Translations under genes and position numbers: made by a program
Shown here: positions 55,749-64,000 of the stretch, piece after piece
Numbering within the stretch: the first letter of the stretch is position 1
How the letters are laid out: each line of letters begins with the position of its first letter
The notes under the pieces: generated by a model
Told to the model about the DNA's origin: nothing
What the model saw: only the letters and a program-made list of their open reading frames with translations
The model's database searches: none
Assembly (NCBI RefSeq): GCF_025452195.1
Contig: NZ_CP104973.1
Location: 2,277,001-2,341,000, forward strand
Length of the DNA stretch: 64,000 nucleotides
DNA from: Phyllobacterium zundukense
GTDB lineage: Bacteria > Pseudomonadota > Alphaproteobacteria > Rhizobiales > Rhizobiaceae
Reading direction: 5' to 3'

Positions 55749-56993
55749 ATGACGCAGAACAAAACGATGCAACGATTCGCCTCGGCCCGTGAAGCAGCGC
55801 TTACCCTGCGGCCGGATCAGCCAGTCTACTGCTTTCGGCCGCAAGTTCTGATCGATGACGCACACCAGTTCATGAAGATGTTCCCGGGCGAGACGGCTTA
55901 TGCGGTCAAGACCAATGGCGAAAATCTTGTGCTCGAAACGCTGGCACGCAATGGTATCAACGTTTTCGATGTGGCATCGCCGGGAGAGTTCGAAGCGGTG
56001 CGCAAGGTTGCTCCGGATGCGCAGATGCTCTATATGCACCCGATCAAGGCGCAGTCGGATATTCGCCTGGCTCTCGAAACCTATGGCATTCGTGTTCTGG
56101 CAGTGGATCATGAAGATGAGATCGCCAAGGTAACCCGTATCGTGCGCGCACTCGATATCGATCCAGCCAGCATAACGCTGTACATACGGCTGCAAACCAA
56201 GGGACATGCCGCCTACGAGCTATCGAAGAAATTTGGTGCCGCACCGGCACATGCGGTAGAGCTGCTGCAGCGCGCCCACAAGATCGGCTACATGGTCGGC
56301 CTGTGTTTTCATGTTGGCAGCCAGATCGAGGACCCCGACACCTATGAGCGTGCCTTGAGCTCGGCTGATTGGGTACGCAACCGCGCCGGGGTTCCCTTGG
56401 CGGGTCTCGACGTTGGTGGTGGCTTTCCCGCCGAGTATGGACATGACCCGAAACGCAAGCATGTCGAGATGCCTTCGCTCGGCCAACTGATGTCGCGGCT
56501 GCGGGGCGATATCAAGGAGTATGGTTTTGGTGATTTGCCCCTCGTGGCAGAGCCGGGCCGGGTCATCGTCGCTCGGGCGTTTTCATTGATCGTGCGGGTC
56601 CTTTTACGCAAGGGCAGACGGCTCTACATCAATGACGGTATCTGGGCGTCGCTGTCGGATTCGTGGACCGGAAAGATCACGCTGCCAGCCCGTTTCATCC
56701 CCGATCCGGCCAAAAAACACCGCAATGGCGATCCAAAGGAAATTGTGCCGTTCCGGGTGTGCGGGGCGACGTGCGACTCCGTGGATATCCTGTCGCGCCC
56801 GTTCTGGTTGCCGGAAACGGTCGACACCGGCGACTGGATCGAGATCGGTAATATCGGCGCTTACTCGCTGTCGCTGCGCACCCGCTTCAACGGCTTTTAC
56901 CCTGACACGTTCGTGGAGGTGGAAACGCCCTTCGATGAAGGTGATCGGCCGGAAGGTTTTGCCTCACTCGAGACGATGGCGCCTGCGCAGTAG
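55749..56993 (+). CDS. PLP-dependent ornithine/lysine/diaminopimelate decarboxylase-family enzyme
   Basis: 414 residues, alanine-racemase-like barrel. PLP Lys in ETAYAVKTNGE, the GLCFHVGSQIEDPDTYERAL glycine/His segment, LDVGGGFPAEYGHDP, the phosphate-binding AEPGRVIVARAF and the active-site Cys-Asp pair in GATCDSVDILSRP are all present. The enzyme should be catalytically competent and most resembles the ornithine/lysine decarboxylases that make putrescine or cadaverine. Substrate between ornithine, lysine and diaminopimelate is not settled by sequence alone. A divergent DMT exporter is its neighbour. Confidence 0.88.
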   Translation: MTQNKTMQRFASAREAALTLRPDQPVYCFRPQVLIDDAHQFMKMFPGETAYAVKTNGENLVLETLARNGINVFDVASPGEFEAVRKVAPDAQMLYMHPIKAQSDIRLALETYGIRVLAVDHEDEIAKVTRIVRALDIDPASITLYIRLQTKGHAAYELSKKFGAAPAHAVELLQRAHKIGYMVGLCFHVGSQIEDPDTYERALSSADWVRNRAGVPLAGLDVGGGFPAEYGHDPKRKHVEMPSLGQLMSRLRGDIKEYGFGDLPLVAEPGRVIVARAFSLIVRVLLRKGRRLYINDGIWASLSDSWTGKITLPARFIPDPAKKHRNGDPKEIVPFRVCGATCDSVDILSRPFWLPETVDTGDWIEIGNIGAYSLSLRTRFNGFYPDTFVEVETPFDEGDRPEGFASLETMAPAQ

Positions 56994-57096
56994 CCAGTAA
57001 TGCGCAGGTCCTGTTCTGCCGCTACAATAACAACAAACGAAATATTACTGTCATAAAATAATTGTACCTCGGTCAATATTTTTAGGAGAGATATTG

Positions 57097-58473
57097 ATGC
57101 GTAGTATTTGTTATACTTTAGTCTCGTGTGCTTTACTTTTCACCGTTTCGGCTTGCAACGACAGCAATTTAGCGAAGAATGAGCCGTCAACAAAGCCCGT
57201 AACGCAAGGGACATTCTCAGAAGACGCCGGAGCCGGAGCCAGCGATATGAAGTTTGCCGGGTCTGATCCGAAAGTTACTGAGCCTGAGGGGGGCGGAACC
57301 GGGAGCGGGATCGACGATAGGCAGACCACACGGCGCGAAGGCGGCGATGCGATAGTGGAGGGGCGTTCGGCCGATAGCGAAAAAATTCATGAGGGGCAGG
57401 CGCAACTCGGGCCAAGGCCATTCTTTCTAGTTGACGACATGAGCGAGAGCCCTTTGAAAACCCAGCTCAAATCTTGTGAGAATGGTCCGTTCAAACGGAC
57501 GGATTTTGCCATCTCCCATCGCGGCGCGCCGTTGCAATTTCCGGAACATACGAAGGAGGGCTATCTGGCTGCCATCCGAATGGGTGCAGGTATTCTGGAA
57601 TGCGACGTTACCGTAACGAAGGACAAGCAGCTGGTCTGCCGTCATAGTCAGTGCGATCTTGCCGAAACGACCAATATTTTAAGCACGTCTCTGGCTACAC
57701 AATGCGCGCAGCCCTTTTCACCCGCAAAGAATGGAAAAGAGGCATCTGCCAGATGCTGCACATCGGATATTACGCTTGCCGAATTCAAGACATTGAAGGG
57801 CAAGATGGAGGGCAAAAATACCAAGGCAACCACGGTAACCGAGTTCCAGCAAGGTACACCCGATTGGCGCACAGATCTTTATTCTACCCGGCGCGGCATG
57901 TTGATGTCTCATGCCGAGTCGATTGCCCTTTTCGCCAAGGCGGGTGTCAAAATGACTCCGGAATTGAAGAATCTGGACAGGATTCCCGGTGGCTATAGCC
58001 TCGATGCGTATCGTCAGCAGGTTGTCGACGAATACAAAGCAGCGAAGATCGACCCTTCCAACGTTTTCATCCAGTCGTTCAATCTGCCTGATGTGCTCTA
58101 TTGGATAAAGCATGAGCCGGAATTCGGTCAGCGGTCTTCGTACCTCTACAGTCCGGCTGATTCTCCAACCCTGGTCGGCGACATGGAAAAGCTCTATGCA
58201 CAGGGCGTCAGGACAATTTCGTCAAACTTGGCTCAGCTTGTCACCAAGAATGCAGAGGGAAAACTCACTCCTTCGAATGCTGCTCGGGCAGCAAAAAGGG
58301 CCGGCATCGAGCTTGTTGGCTGGACGCTGGAGCGGGATGGAATGCCGAAAAACACTGGTGACGAGACGTATGGGTTGGTGGACGTTCTTGCTCAACAAGT
58401 CCGGGTGAAGGGCATCTTTTCCGATTGGCCGGCGACCACAAATTATTACGCAAATTGCATGGGGCTGAAATAG
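57097..58473 (+). CDS. Glycerophosphodiester phosphodiesterase-family lipoprotein
   Basis: 458 residues. A lipoprotein signal with lipobox FTVSAC (Cys near residue 20) is followed by a roughly 110-residue Gly/Glu-rich linker of low complexity, then the GDPD barrel: FAISHRGAPLQFPEHTKEGY (His-Arg-Gly), GAGILECDVTVTKDKQLVCR with Glu and Asp, and HSQCDL. The C-terminal end has GIELVGWTLERDG. It should hydrolyse glycerophosphodiesters to glycerol-3-phosphate plus alcohol at the cell surface or periplasm, supplying the Ugp importer. ATG at 57097 has AGGAGAG upstream. The domain is longer than the usual 250 residues. Confidence 0.88.
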   Translation: MRSICYTLVSCALLFTVSACNDSNLAKNEPSTKPVTQGTFSEDAGAGASDMKFAGSDPKVTEPEGGGTGSGIDDRQTTRREGGDAIVEGRSADSEKIHEGQAQLGPRPFFLVDDMSESPLKTQLKSCENGPFKRTDFAISHRGAPLQFPEHTKEGYLAAIRMGAGILECDVTVTKDKQLVCRHSQCDLAETTNILSTSLATQCAQPFSPAKNGKEASARCCTSDITLAEFKTLKGKMEGKNTKATTVTEFQQGTPDWRTDLYSTRRGMLMSHAESIALFAKAGVKMTPELKNLDRIPGGYSLDAYRQQVVDEYKAAKIDPSNVFIQSFNLPDVLYWIKHEPEFGQRSSYLYSPADSPTLVGDMEKLYAQGVRTISSNLAQLVTKNAEGKLTPSNAARAAKRAGIELVGWTLERDGMPKNTGDETYGLVDVLAQQVRVKGIFSDWPATTNYYANCMGLK

Positions 58474-58535
58474 CATCCGGGCCAAAAACAGAGAATTGGG
58501 TACCCTCCAGTTCTCTGGAGACATGTTGGGACTAG

Positions 58536-58610
58536 AGCTTGCCGAGAAGCTCCGGGGTCGGCCACGCATCGGCGGGCAGACCTAGGCGAATCTGTTCGTT
58601 GCGTACCGCA
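58536..58610 (-). pseudogene. Remnant 3' end of an MltB-type transglycosylase gene (direct repeat copy A)
   Basis: 75 bp that repeat 59003-59077, the 3' end of the intact transglycosylase gene, with 7 mismatches and no gaps. On the minus strand it encodes AVRNEQIRLGLPADAWPTP then ELLGKL and a TAG stop. Only two residues differ from the intact copy; most changes are silent. Similarity stops sharply at both ends. It therefore looks like the original end of the gene, left behind when an insert carrying a replacement end came in. Confidence 0.85.
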
Positions 58611-59002
58611 CTCTGAAACTGGAACAATTTACTATCGTTGAAGAGCTTTATTAAAATATGAAAGAGAACGAAAGTTTCTGCTCAAATTAAGTAAAAAGAA
58701 AGCTGAAATAATTAGTTTGAGAAATAATAAGTCGTTGTCTAATATAAATGAAAATAACATGATATATGGAAATAATACAAAAATGGAATATAGCAACATG
58801 TACCATGCTGTGTCCATCGTATATGTACAATATTTGGATATGTCACCTTCTCCATTGTCAATAAATGCCGCTAAAATGGCTCCGAAGATCAAAAAAATAG
58901 GAAGAATAATTCCTAAAATCATAAAAATTGAATGAAGTATAGTGTTTTAATAGGAGGAATTGTGGTCGCCATTATAATTTTCTACCTAAAAATATCGTTT
59001 AT
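58611..59002. mobile_element. AT-rich insert between duplicated gene ends
   Basis: 392 bp of very low GC compared with all surroundings, placed exactly between copy A and copy B of the 75-bp repeat. It holds a minus-strand membrane-protein frame (58632-58922). On the plus strand it holds TAGGAGGAATTGTG at 58951, an ideal ribosome-binding site and start whose frame (MVAIIIFYLKISF) runs straight into copy B and is cut off. It looks like a remnant of integrated foreign DNA. Confidence 0.6.
58632..58922 (-). CDS. Small AT-rich membrane protein of foreign origin
   Basis: 96 residues with three hydrophobic segments: ILGIILPIFLIFGAILAAFI, YMLLYSIFVLFPYIMLFSFI and LFLKLIISAFFLL. Base composition and codon use (many ATA, TTA, AAA) differ sharply from neighbouring genes. 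No clear ribosome-binding site precedes ATG at 58922. No family recognised. Possible superinfection-type or moron protein, but this is speculation. Confidence 0.4.
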   Translation of the reverse strand: MILGIILPIFLIFGAILAAFIDNGEGDISKYCTYTMDTAWYMLLYSIFVLFPYIMLFSFILDNDLLFLKLIISAFFLLNLSRNFRSLSYFNKALQR

Positions 59003-60213
59003 AGCTTGCCGAGAAGCTCTGGTGTTGGCCACGCATCAACGGGCAGACCGAGGCGAATCTGTTCGTCGCGTACCGCATCGCGGGTAAGAATGCCAAACAC
59101 GCCATCGATCTTCTGGCCCATATCGTGGCCGCGCGCGGCAAGCCTGTTCTGCAATTCCTTCATTTGATCGGGATTGAGCCCGGCTTCAGGATTGGTCGGC
59201 TCAAGCGGGCCCGCGCCAGCCAGGCGGGTGGCAAAATAGGCTGCAGTCGTGGCGTAGATGATTGATTTGTTCCATTCGACAAAAATATCGAAGTTGGCAT
59301 AGGAAAGGAAAGCGGGCCCCTTGCGGCCCATCGGAAGCAGCAGCGACGCATCGCCATCGTCGGGACCGAGCGGTCCCTTCATACCGGTAACACCCCATGC
59401 GGCCCATTTGGAGTGGGGCAGACGGTTGGTGCGCATAGCATTTTCCCAAGGCAGCTCCTGTGTAAGCTTTACTTCCTCCAGCCATGGCTCACCCTTGCGC
59501 CAGCCCAGATCCCGCATCACACGAGCAGCGGTCATGATCGCATCTGGCGCGCTGTGCTTCAGATCGACCTTGCCATCGCCATCCCCGTCGACGCCGCGCT
59601 CGAGATAATCGGTTGGCAGCATCTGCATCTGGCCGATCTCGCCAGCCCAGGCGCCGGTCGTCTTGGCGTCGACGACACCGCTGTCAAAAAGCTTCAGAAG
59701 AGCGATCAACTGCGGGCGGAAGAGTTCTGGCCGGCGGCAATCGAAGGAGAGGGTCAGGAGTGCGTTCAATGTATCGAAATCGCCCTGAACTGCACCGAAA
59801 TCTGTCTCAAGACCCCAGAATGCTGCGATTACCGGTCCTGGAACGCCATACTCAGCTTCTGCCTTGGCAAAGGTATCCGCATATTTCTTGAGGTTTGCCG
59901 CGCCCTGTTTCAAACGGTAATCGGACACCATGCGCGAGGAGAAAGTGAGGAAAGTCTGATTGAAGACGCCTTGGGCGCGGTCGCGCTCCAGTACTTTATC
60001 GTCCATCGAAGCCTTGAGAAGCTCGCCCAAGCCCTTATCGCTCACACCGGCTGCTTTTGCCTCGGCGATCAGTCCATTGAACCACGGCTCCAGTTCGCCC
60101 CCGCATGCGGGCTTTGCCACTACCGGTTGCGTCGGTGCCACCTGATCCAGGGCACGGGCGGTGCCGGATAGGGTAAAAAGGCTGACGGCAAGTGCAATCG
60201 ATAGTTTGTTCAT
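58999..60213 (-). CDS. MltB-type lytic murein transglycosylase with C-terminal peptidoglycan-binding domain
   Basis: 404 residues: signal peptide (to about 22), SLT_3/MltB domain with catalytic Glu in VIAAFWGLETDFGAVQGDFD and GEIGQMQMLPTDYLERGVDG, and a C-terminal PG_binding_1 domain (LNPDQMKELQNRLAARGHDM). It cleaves peptidoglycan glycan strands to anhydro-MurNAc products. No lipobox Cys, so it is probably periplasmic. Its last 25 codons are the intact copy B of the 75-bp repeat; the stop is TAA here and TAG in copy A. Confidence 0.92.
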   Translation of the reverse strand: MNKLSIALAVSLFTLSGTARALDQVAPTQPVVAKPACGGELEPWFNGLIAEAKAAGVSDKGLGELLKASMDDKVLERDRAQGVFNQTFLTFSSRMVSDYRLKQGAANLKKYADTFAKAEAEYGVPGPVIAAFWGLETDFGAVQGDFDTLNALLTLSFDCRRPELFRPQLIALLKLFDSGVVDAKTTGAWAGEIGQMQMLPTDYLERGVDGDGDGKVDLKHSAPDAIMTAARVMRDLGWRKGEPWLEEVKLTQELPWENAMRTNRLPHSKWAAWGVTGMKGPLGPDDGDASLLLPMGRKGPAFLSYANFDIFVEWNKSIIYATTAAYFATRLAGAGPLEPTNPEAGLNPDQMKELQNRLAARGHDMGQKIDGVFGILTRDAVRDEQIRLGLPVDAWPTPELLGKL

Positions 60214-60328
60214 AAGGAAATCTCATTAAAACGGGCGCATTCAGTACACGCGGAATTTTTCCTGCTAATGCACGAATATGTGGATGGCGTGAAGTCAAAG
60301 AAGTGCGAGAACACGCTCGCGCCGAGCT

Positions 60329-61147
60329 TTATCGGACCTTGTTGCGCACCAGCCACTGTTTCCAGCCGCTTTCATTGCCCGCGAAAACATTGATATCTGC
60401 ATCGCCGCGTATGCCAGGGACTGCTCCGGTCCCGGTATATTGCCAGAATGTCCAGGGATGCGGTCCATATTTCTCATCGGGGTGACCAGCTACCGAGCGC
60501 AGCCAGAATGGATAATTGGCAAGTTGCCGCAGATCGTTGTCGTCGAAGAAATCGACGGTCGTATAGATGATTGGCCGCTTGCCGTAGTGACGTTCGAGGA
60601 TATCCAGGAAGGTACGCATTTCGCCCCGCACGACAGCAGCATTTGGCCTGAGCTTGCAGGTTGGAGAAGCGGCGTTCCACTCCATATCGAGAACCGGAGG
60701 CAAAGCGCCGGGATCGTTGGGAACATGCTCGATGAACCAGCGCGCCTGTTCCTTGGCGGTACGGCAGAAATAGTAGAAGTGATAGGCACCGCGAGGGATA
60801 CCTGCTGCGCGTGCCGCTGCCCAGTTCTGGCCAAATCGTTCATCGAATCTGTCGCCGCCTTCGGTCGCCTTGATGAAGACAAAGGAAATACGGCTGCTGC
60901 GAACCGTCTGCCAATCAATTGTGGACTGATATTTCGAGACGTCTGTTCCATGAACCGGATAACGCCACGGCGTCTTGCCGTTCCATTCATGAGGATCGCG
61001 ATCACCGAAACGCGGCGCGCTCACACTGCCTTTCGGGGCGGCAATCTGTTGGACGGCCGAAGTTTGCGTTGGTGCGGAGAAGTCGTAGTCAACTGTCGTG
61101 CAGCCGGCAAGCAAGAGGGTCAATATACTGGCTGCAAGTCGTTTCAT
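60329..61147 (-). CDS. GH25 lysozyme-family lipoprotein
   Basis: 272 residues. Lipobox LLLAGC at Cys16, then a GH25 muramidase barrel: VHGTDVSKYQSTIDWQTV with the first catalytic Asp, FIKATEGGDRFDERFGQNW, PRGAYHFYYFCRTAKEQARW and the DxE motif in LPPVLDMEWNAASP; TFWQYTGTGAVPGI closes the fold. It hydrolyses MurNAc-GlcNAc bonds from the outer or periplasmic membrane face. It sits beside the transglycosylase gene on the same strand, 115 bp apart; both act on the cell wall. Confidence 0.92.
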   Translation of the reverse strand: MKRLAASILTLLLAGCTTVDYDFSAPTQTSAVQQIAAPKGSVSAPRFGDRDPHEWNGKTPWRYPVHGTDVSKYQSTIDWQTVRSSRISFVFIKATEGGDRFDERFGQNWAAARAAGIPRGAYHFYYFCRTAKEQARWFIEHVPNDPGALPPVLDMEWNAASPTCKLRPNAAVVRGEMRTFLDILERHYGKRPIIYTTVDFFDDNDLRQLANYPFWLRSVAGHPDEKYGPHPWTFWQYTGTGAVPGIRGDADINVFAGNESGWKQWLVRNKVR

Positions 61148-61348
61148 TGGGGAGTTCCGTATCGAATTGTGGGCGGTGCCTTACTGATGCGTCATTATGC
61201 TTAATAGATCATGACCAGCTGCGCCATACAGGGATGTTCGCAGGCCACACCCCCATTTTCCTAGCTGCACGAATTTCTGGCGCGTGTTACTCGTTGCAAC
61301 CTACGTTTGAGACGTATCCATTGCAGCATTGCCATTTGGGGGCAAGAA

Positions 61349-62371
61349 ATGATCAGAAGACTTGGCTTGCTGGTTTTGCTCGTCGGCTTCGTCGCGTTCG
61401 CAAATGCTTTTTTGAGTTCCTGGGTAACGATCGATCGCAATGATCTTGGCGTTTCCGTAGGCCAGACCGGAAGTTGTATCCGCCCGTCGATTCCAAGTTT
61501 CTGGCGCAACTACCGTGGCTATCCCGATTATGACAATGAACTGATCTCCGATTATTTCGGCATTTATGCTGCCTATGCGTCGAATGTCTATCAACCGATC
61601 CCGCGTGAGCGCTTCAAACTGCAGCCGGACTATTTCGGCTGGGCTCCGCAAGGCGAACCGATCGTAACGCCAGGTGGCTTCTACGCCCAAGTGTACTATC
61701 GCCGCGCTGCTGATCGCCTGTCTGTGATGATGGTGTTCCGGGGCAAAGATGGTTCGACAAGTCTCAACGATCTCGTCAGCGAAAACACTTATTTTACCCA
61801 GATGATCAATCCCTGGGACCAATATCGCACCGCGCGCAAGGAGTTCGCCAAAGTTCGCAGGGAAGCCCAACGGAACGCGGCCGGCCTTCCGGTTGAATAC
61901 ATAATGGTAGGACATGCCCTTGGGGGCGGGCTTGCGCGTCACATGGCGGCTGCGTTTCCATGTACCGCTGCTATCGTCTTCAATTCGAGCTTCATATCTA
62001 ACAATCGCCGTCTGGCGGAGCCGTATGATGGCCAGGTCGTTGATCTTTTTGCCGATAATACGCTTCCGTCGAGATTGGCAATCCTGTCTAACCCGCGCGC
62101 ATTCTTCCGGATTTCACGGGTCCACCAGTGGTATCGCGTGCGAAACGCCGGAAACTTCGCCGGCCCGCAAGGCATGCAAAGGGCTGCCGTTGCCATGGCC
62201 CGGATCCCGGTCATGTGCCTGCTTCGCGCCGATTGCGAATTGAACAAGACCACAAGTGGCGATGCGCAGGAGGCAAATCCGCAAAAAAACCGGACGGCCG
62301 CGGAGATGTCCATGCTCTATTGCCTTGCGGGTCCGAATTCGGAAGGCTCAAAGAGCGATCTGTGTAAATAA
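61349..62371 (+). CDS. Class 3 lipase-like protein with Ala in place of the nucleophile Ser
   Basis: 340 residues. An N-terminal signal or anchor (MIRRLGLLVLLVGFVAFANA) is followed by a lipase_3-like alpha/beta domain: VMMVFRGKDGSTSLNDLVSE (the beta-strand before the oxyanion site) and the elbow YIMVGHALGGGLARHMAAAF. In active relatives the elbow is GHSLGG; here residue 190 is Ala (codon GCC), so serine hydrolysis is not expected. FNSSFISNNRRL and VDLFADNTLPSRL follow. ATG at 61349 is chosen with GGGGGC upstream. Possibly a binding or structural relative. Confidence 0.75.
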   Translation: MIRRLGLLVLLVGFVAFANAFLSSWVTIDRNDLGVSVGQTGSCIRPSIPSFWRNYRGYPDYDNELISDYFGIYAAYASNVYQPIPRERFKLQPDYFGWAPQGEPIVTPGGFYAQVYYRRAADRLSVMMVFRGKDGSTSLNDLVSENTYFTQMINPWDQYRTARKEFAKVRREAQRNAAGLPVEYIMVGHALGGGLARHMAAAFPCTAAIVFNSSFISNNRRLAEPYDGQVVDLFADNTLPSRLAILSNPRAFFRISRVHQWYRVRNAGNFAGPQGMQRAAVAMARIPVMCLLRADCELNKTTSGDAQEANPQKNRTAAEMSMLYCLAGPNSEGSKSDLCK

Positions 62372-62374
62372 AGC

Positions 62375-63031
62375 TTATTTCTTGCGGCGAATAACCGAAA
62401 TCCAGGCAAAGCCGCGGTAGAGCCGCCGCGCTTCGCTTGTACATCCGGACTGCGCAGCGATCGTTTCAGCAACGTCGAGCAGATTGTTGCGCGGTGTGAC
62501 GTGGTACCATTCCAGCCATTTATACAGGGCAGTCCTGGTAAAGCCGGGCAGGTCCTTCAGGTCACCAAAATCCACGATATGCAAGGCGCCGGCAGGCGTC
62601 AGGTGGCTCACAGCCTCGCGGATTACCTCTTGCCATTGCGGAATCATCGAAACCGCATAGGAAATGAAGATCCGGTCGAATTCACGCCGTCCGAACAGCG
62701 CTTCCGGATCGAAATCCGCAGCATCGGCGTATGCGAGGTGCGCGCGTTCGTCCAATCCCGCTGCTGCTATTTTCCTGGTGGCTGTCGCAAGCATTTCATT
62801 CGAAATATCAATGCCGTAGAGCGAAGTGTTGGGATAGGCTTCGCCGGTCAGGACAAGATTCCGGCCGGTACCGCAGCCAATTTCAAGAATGCTGCCCTTC
62901 CCAGGGGGATTGAGGCCAGCAATCATGGGGTCGCGTCCAAGCAGGTAATATTTGCGGGTCGCATCGTAGAAATGACGCTGATGCCGGTAGACCCGATCCA
63001 TCAATGGACCATGTTCAATCTTGGCAAGCAT
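62375..63031 (-). CDS. btaB: Betaine-lipid (DGTS) N-methyltransferase BtaB
   Basis: 218 residues. Class I methyltransferase: SILEIGCGTGRNLVLTGEAY (motif I), YGIDISNEMLATATRKIAAA, FDRIFISYAVSMIPQWQEVI. The N-terminus MDRVYRHQRHFYDATRKYYL and WLEWYHVTPRN are typical of BtaB, which adds three methyl groups to homoserine-diacylglycerol. ATG at 63031 lies 4 bp after the btaA stop. Betaine lipids replace phospholipids under phosphate limitation. Confidence 0.93.
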   Translation of the reverse strand: MLAKIEHGPLMDRVYRHQRHFYDATRKYYLLGRDPMIAGLNPPGKGSILEIGCGTGRNLVLTGEAYPNTSLYGIDISNEMLATATRKIAAAGLDERAHLAYADAADFDPEALFGRREFDRIFISYAVSMIPQWQEVIREAVSHLTPAGALHIVDFGDLKDLPGFTRTALYKWLEWYHVTPRNNLLDVAETIAAQSGCTSEARRLYRGFAWISVIRRKK

Positions 63032-63035
63032 CAAA

Positions 63036-64000
63036 CTAATCCTTCAGCGTGTAGAGGTGGAAACCGCCGTAGATCGACGAACGATCACGGGCGTGAAGGG
63101 CAAGCGACTGTTCATCCCGATAAAACCAGCGTTCGAGCAGGGCGTCATCGATACGGCCTGGCAGAATGGTCGGCTCGGCAGCGGTCCGGAATATGACGCG
63201 AGCGCCCGGTGCGGCGGTGCGGGTGATTTCATTCCAGAGTTCGGTAAGCTGGGTGTCGTTCATCCAATCCTGCGCATCGAGGAGGATGAAGCGGTCGACG
63301 GATGCGACGGCCTTTGCCGCGAGAAATTCTGTCAGGGAAGCATTGACAACGCTCATCCGACCGGCGCGGTCGCGCACTGTGGCAAAGTTGTTGCGTGAGA
63401 GATATGGAGGCAGCGGGCCTGTTTCGGCGTTGTCGCTGTATCCACGACCGAAGGCCTGCCAGGCGAAGTAGTTTTCGGACAGCGGGAAGCCGCACGCAAG
63501 CTTTTCAAGCCGCCCGCGCAAAACCTGTGCCATATTGCCATTTCCGGCAGTAGCAAGCGCATCATATTGCTGCGGTGGAATGCCGAGGCCGAACAGGGAC
63601 GATTTTCGCTTCGTCGCCCAGCGGATCATGCGCTTGTCAAAGAGCGGGGCGAGGGCGCTGTCGAAATAGGCGCGCTGCTCTTCCATGGTCGACGATTTCA
63701 GAATATCGCGTGGGTCGATGCCGTAAAGTTTTGCCACGCGGTGCCCCATGCCGATGAACAGCCCGAGCAAACCGTGGCGATAAAGATCGCGCGAGAAGAT
63801 TGTGATACGCCGACGCCCCGACAACATGCGTTTTTCCCAATAAGCACGGCTCGTGGAGTCCAGATGGTGGCGAATAAAACGTTCATAGGCAGCGAGGTTG
63901 GCCTTGTCATCGGCTGTGCCGTAGAAGCGGTAGAACGCATCGTAGTTGGGCAGGTTCGCCACTGCGGCGAGCTTCAGACGGTTGAACGCGACGTGGGCAG
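63036..64000 (-). CDS. btaA: SAM:diacylglycerol 3-amino-3-carboxypropyltransferase BtaA (partial, N-terminus beyond the right edge)
   Basis: About 321 C-terminal residues are visible and the frame stays open to the window edge (reading AHVAFNRLKLAAVANLPNYD), so the start and the SAM-binding glycine loop lie outside. DUF3419/BtaA features: YDAFYRFYGTADDKANLAAY, GRRRITIFSRDLYRHGLLGL, ENYFAWQAFGRGY, and FILLDAQDWMNDTQLTELWN. It transfers the aminocarboxypropyl group of SAM to diacylglycerol, the first DGTS step. The apparent GTG start at 63962 is internal. A Pho box would be expected upstream, outside the window. Confidence 0.94.
   Translation of the reverse strand, partial: AHVAFNRLKLAAVANLPNYDAFYRFYGTADDKANLAAYERFIRHHLDSTSRAYWEKRMLSGRRRITIFSRDLYRHGLLGLFIGMGHRVAKLYGIDPRDILKSSTMEEQRAYFDSALAPLFDKRMIRWATKRKSSLFGLGIPPQQYDALATAGNGNMAQVLRGRLEKLACGFPLSENYFAWQAFGRGYSDNAETGPLPPYLSRNNFATVRDRAGRMSVVNASLTEFLAAKAVASVDRFILLDAQDWMNDTQLTELWNEITRTAAPGARVIFRTAAEPTILPGRIDDALLERWFYRDEQSLALHARDRSSIYGGFHLYTLKD

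Noticed and set aside
58717..58935. A 72-codon plus-strand frame in the AT-rich insert
   Set aside because: TTG start without ribosome-binding site; the opposite-strand frame is longer and has a better membrane-protein pattern.

Overview
The window looks like a chromosomal segment of an alphaproteobacterium of the order Hyphomicrobiales (Rhizobiales), probably near Phyllobacterium, Brucella/Ochrobactrum or Mesorhizobium. This rests on protein content: an NtrY-type kinase, btaAB betaine-lipid genes, a DUF2293 protein, an ArsR-methyltransferase/metF pair, a bluB gene behind a cobalamin riboswitch, a RIME-like repeat, and a moderately high GC content with many 4-bp ATGA gene overlaps. No rRNA, tRNA or CRISPR array was seen.

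Layout. 1-2.9 kb: an NtrY-like kinase running off the left edge, a degenerate peptide-deformylase-like protein and a cupin. 3.2-11.3 kb: eight plus-strand genes, tightly spaced apart from a 112-bp gap after the first. They encode a complete OpuB-type quaternary-amine ABC transporter, two NtaA/DszA-type flavin monooxygenases, an ornithine-cyclodeaminase-family enzyme, and a histidine-ammonia-lyase-fold enzyme that has lost the serine needed to form the MIO cofactor. This is the best candidate for an undescribed catabolic system; ergothioneine or a related amino-acid betaine is a plausible substrate. 11.5-15.8 kb: a frameshifted membrane protein fused to a thioesterase domain, and a GGDEF/EAL protein. 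16.4-19.0 kb: metNIQ methionine import. 19.0-23.3 kb: ugpBAEC behind a triple Pho box. 23.4-34.4 kb: nicotinamidase, then divergent amino-sugar blocks (kinase, GntR regulator, SIS deaminase, nagA on the minus strand; murQ, a sugar ABC transporter and a Gfo/Idh dehydrogenase on the plus strand), apparently for MurNAc/GlcNAc recovery.

34.5-47.2 kb is more mosaic: a RIME-like repeat, an aldo/keto reductase, ugd, a hydrolase, an IS481-family insertion placed between two convergent stop codons, a candidate toxin/immunity pair, a three-gene lipid-glycosylation operon, a CoA-transferase with a frameshifted TPP enzyme, and a lipase. 47.2-48.5 kb is non-coding and dense with inverted repeats and hairpins. 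48.5-54.4 kb is ordinary: ettA, a MOSC protein, riboswitch-bluB, DUF2293, ArsR-methyltransferase with metF, and a 28-residue membrane protein.

54.7-64 kb holds a DMT exporter, an ornithine-decarboxylase-family enzyme, a GDPD lipoprotein, an AT-rich insert that has duplicated the 3' end of an MltB-type transglycosylase gene, a GH25 lysozyme, a lipase-like protein without its nucleophile, and btaB with a partial btaA. Phosphate economy recurs (Pho-boxed ugp, GDPD, btaAB). Two genes carry +1 frameshifts of the same kind, so sequence error should be excluded before they are treated as pseudogenes.
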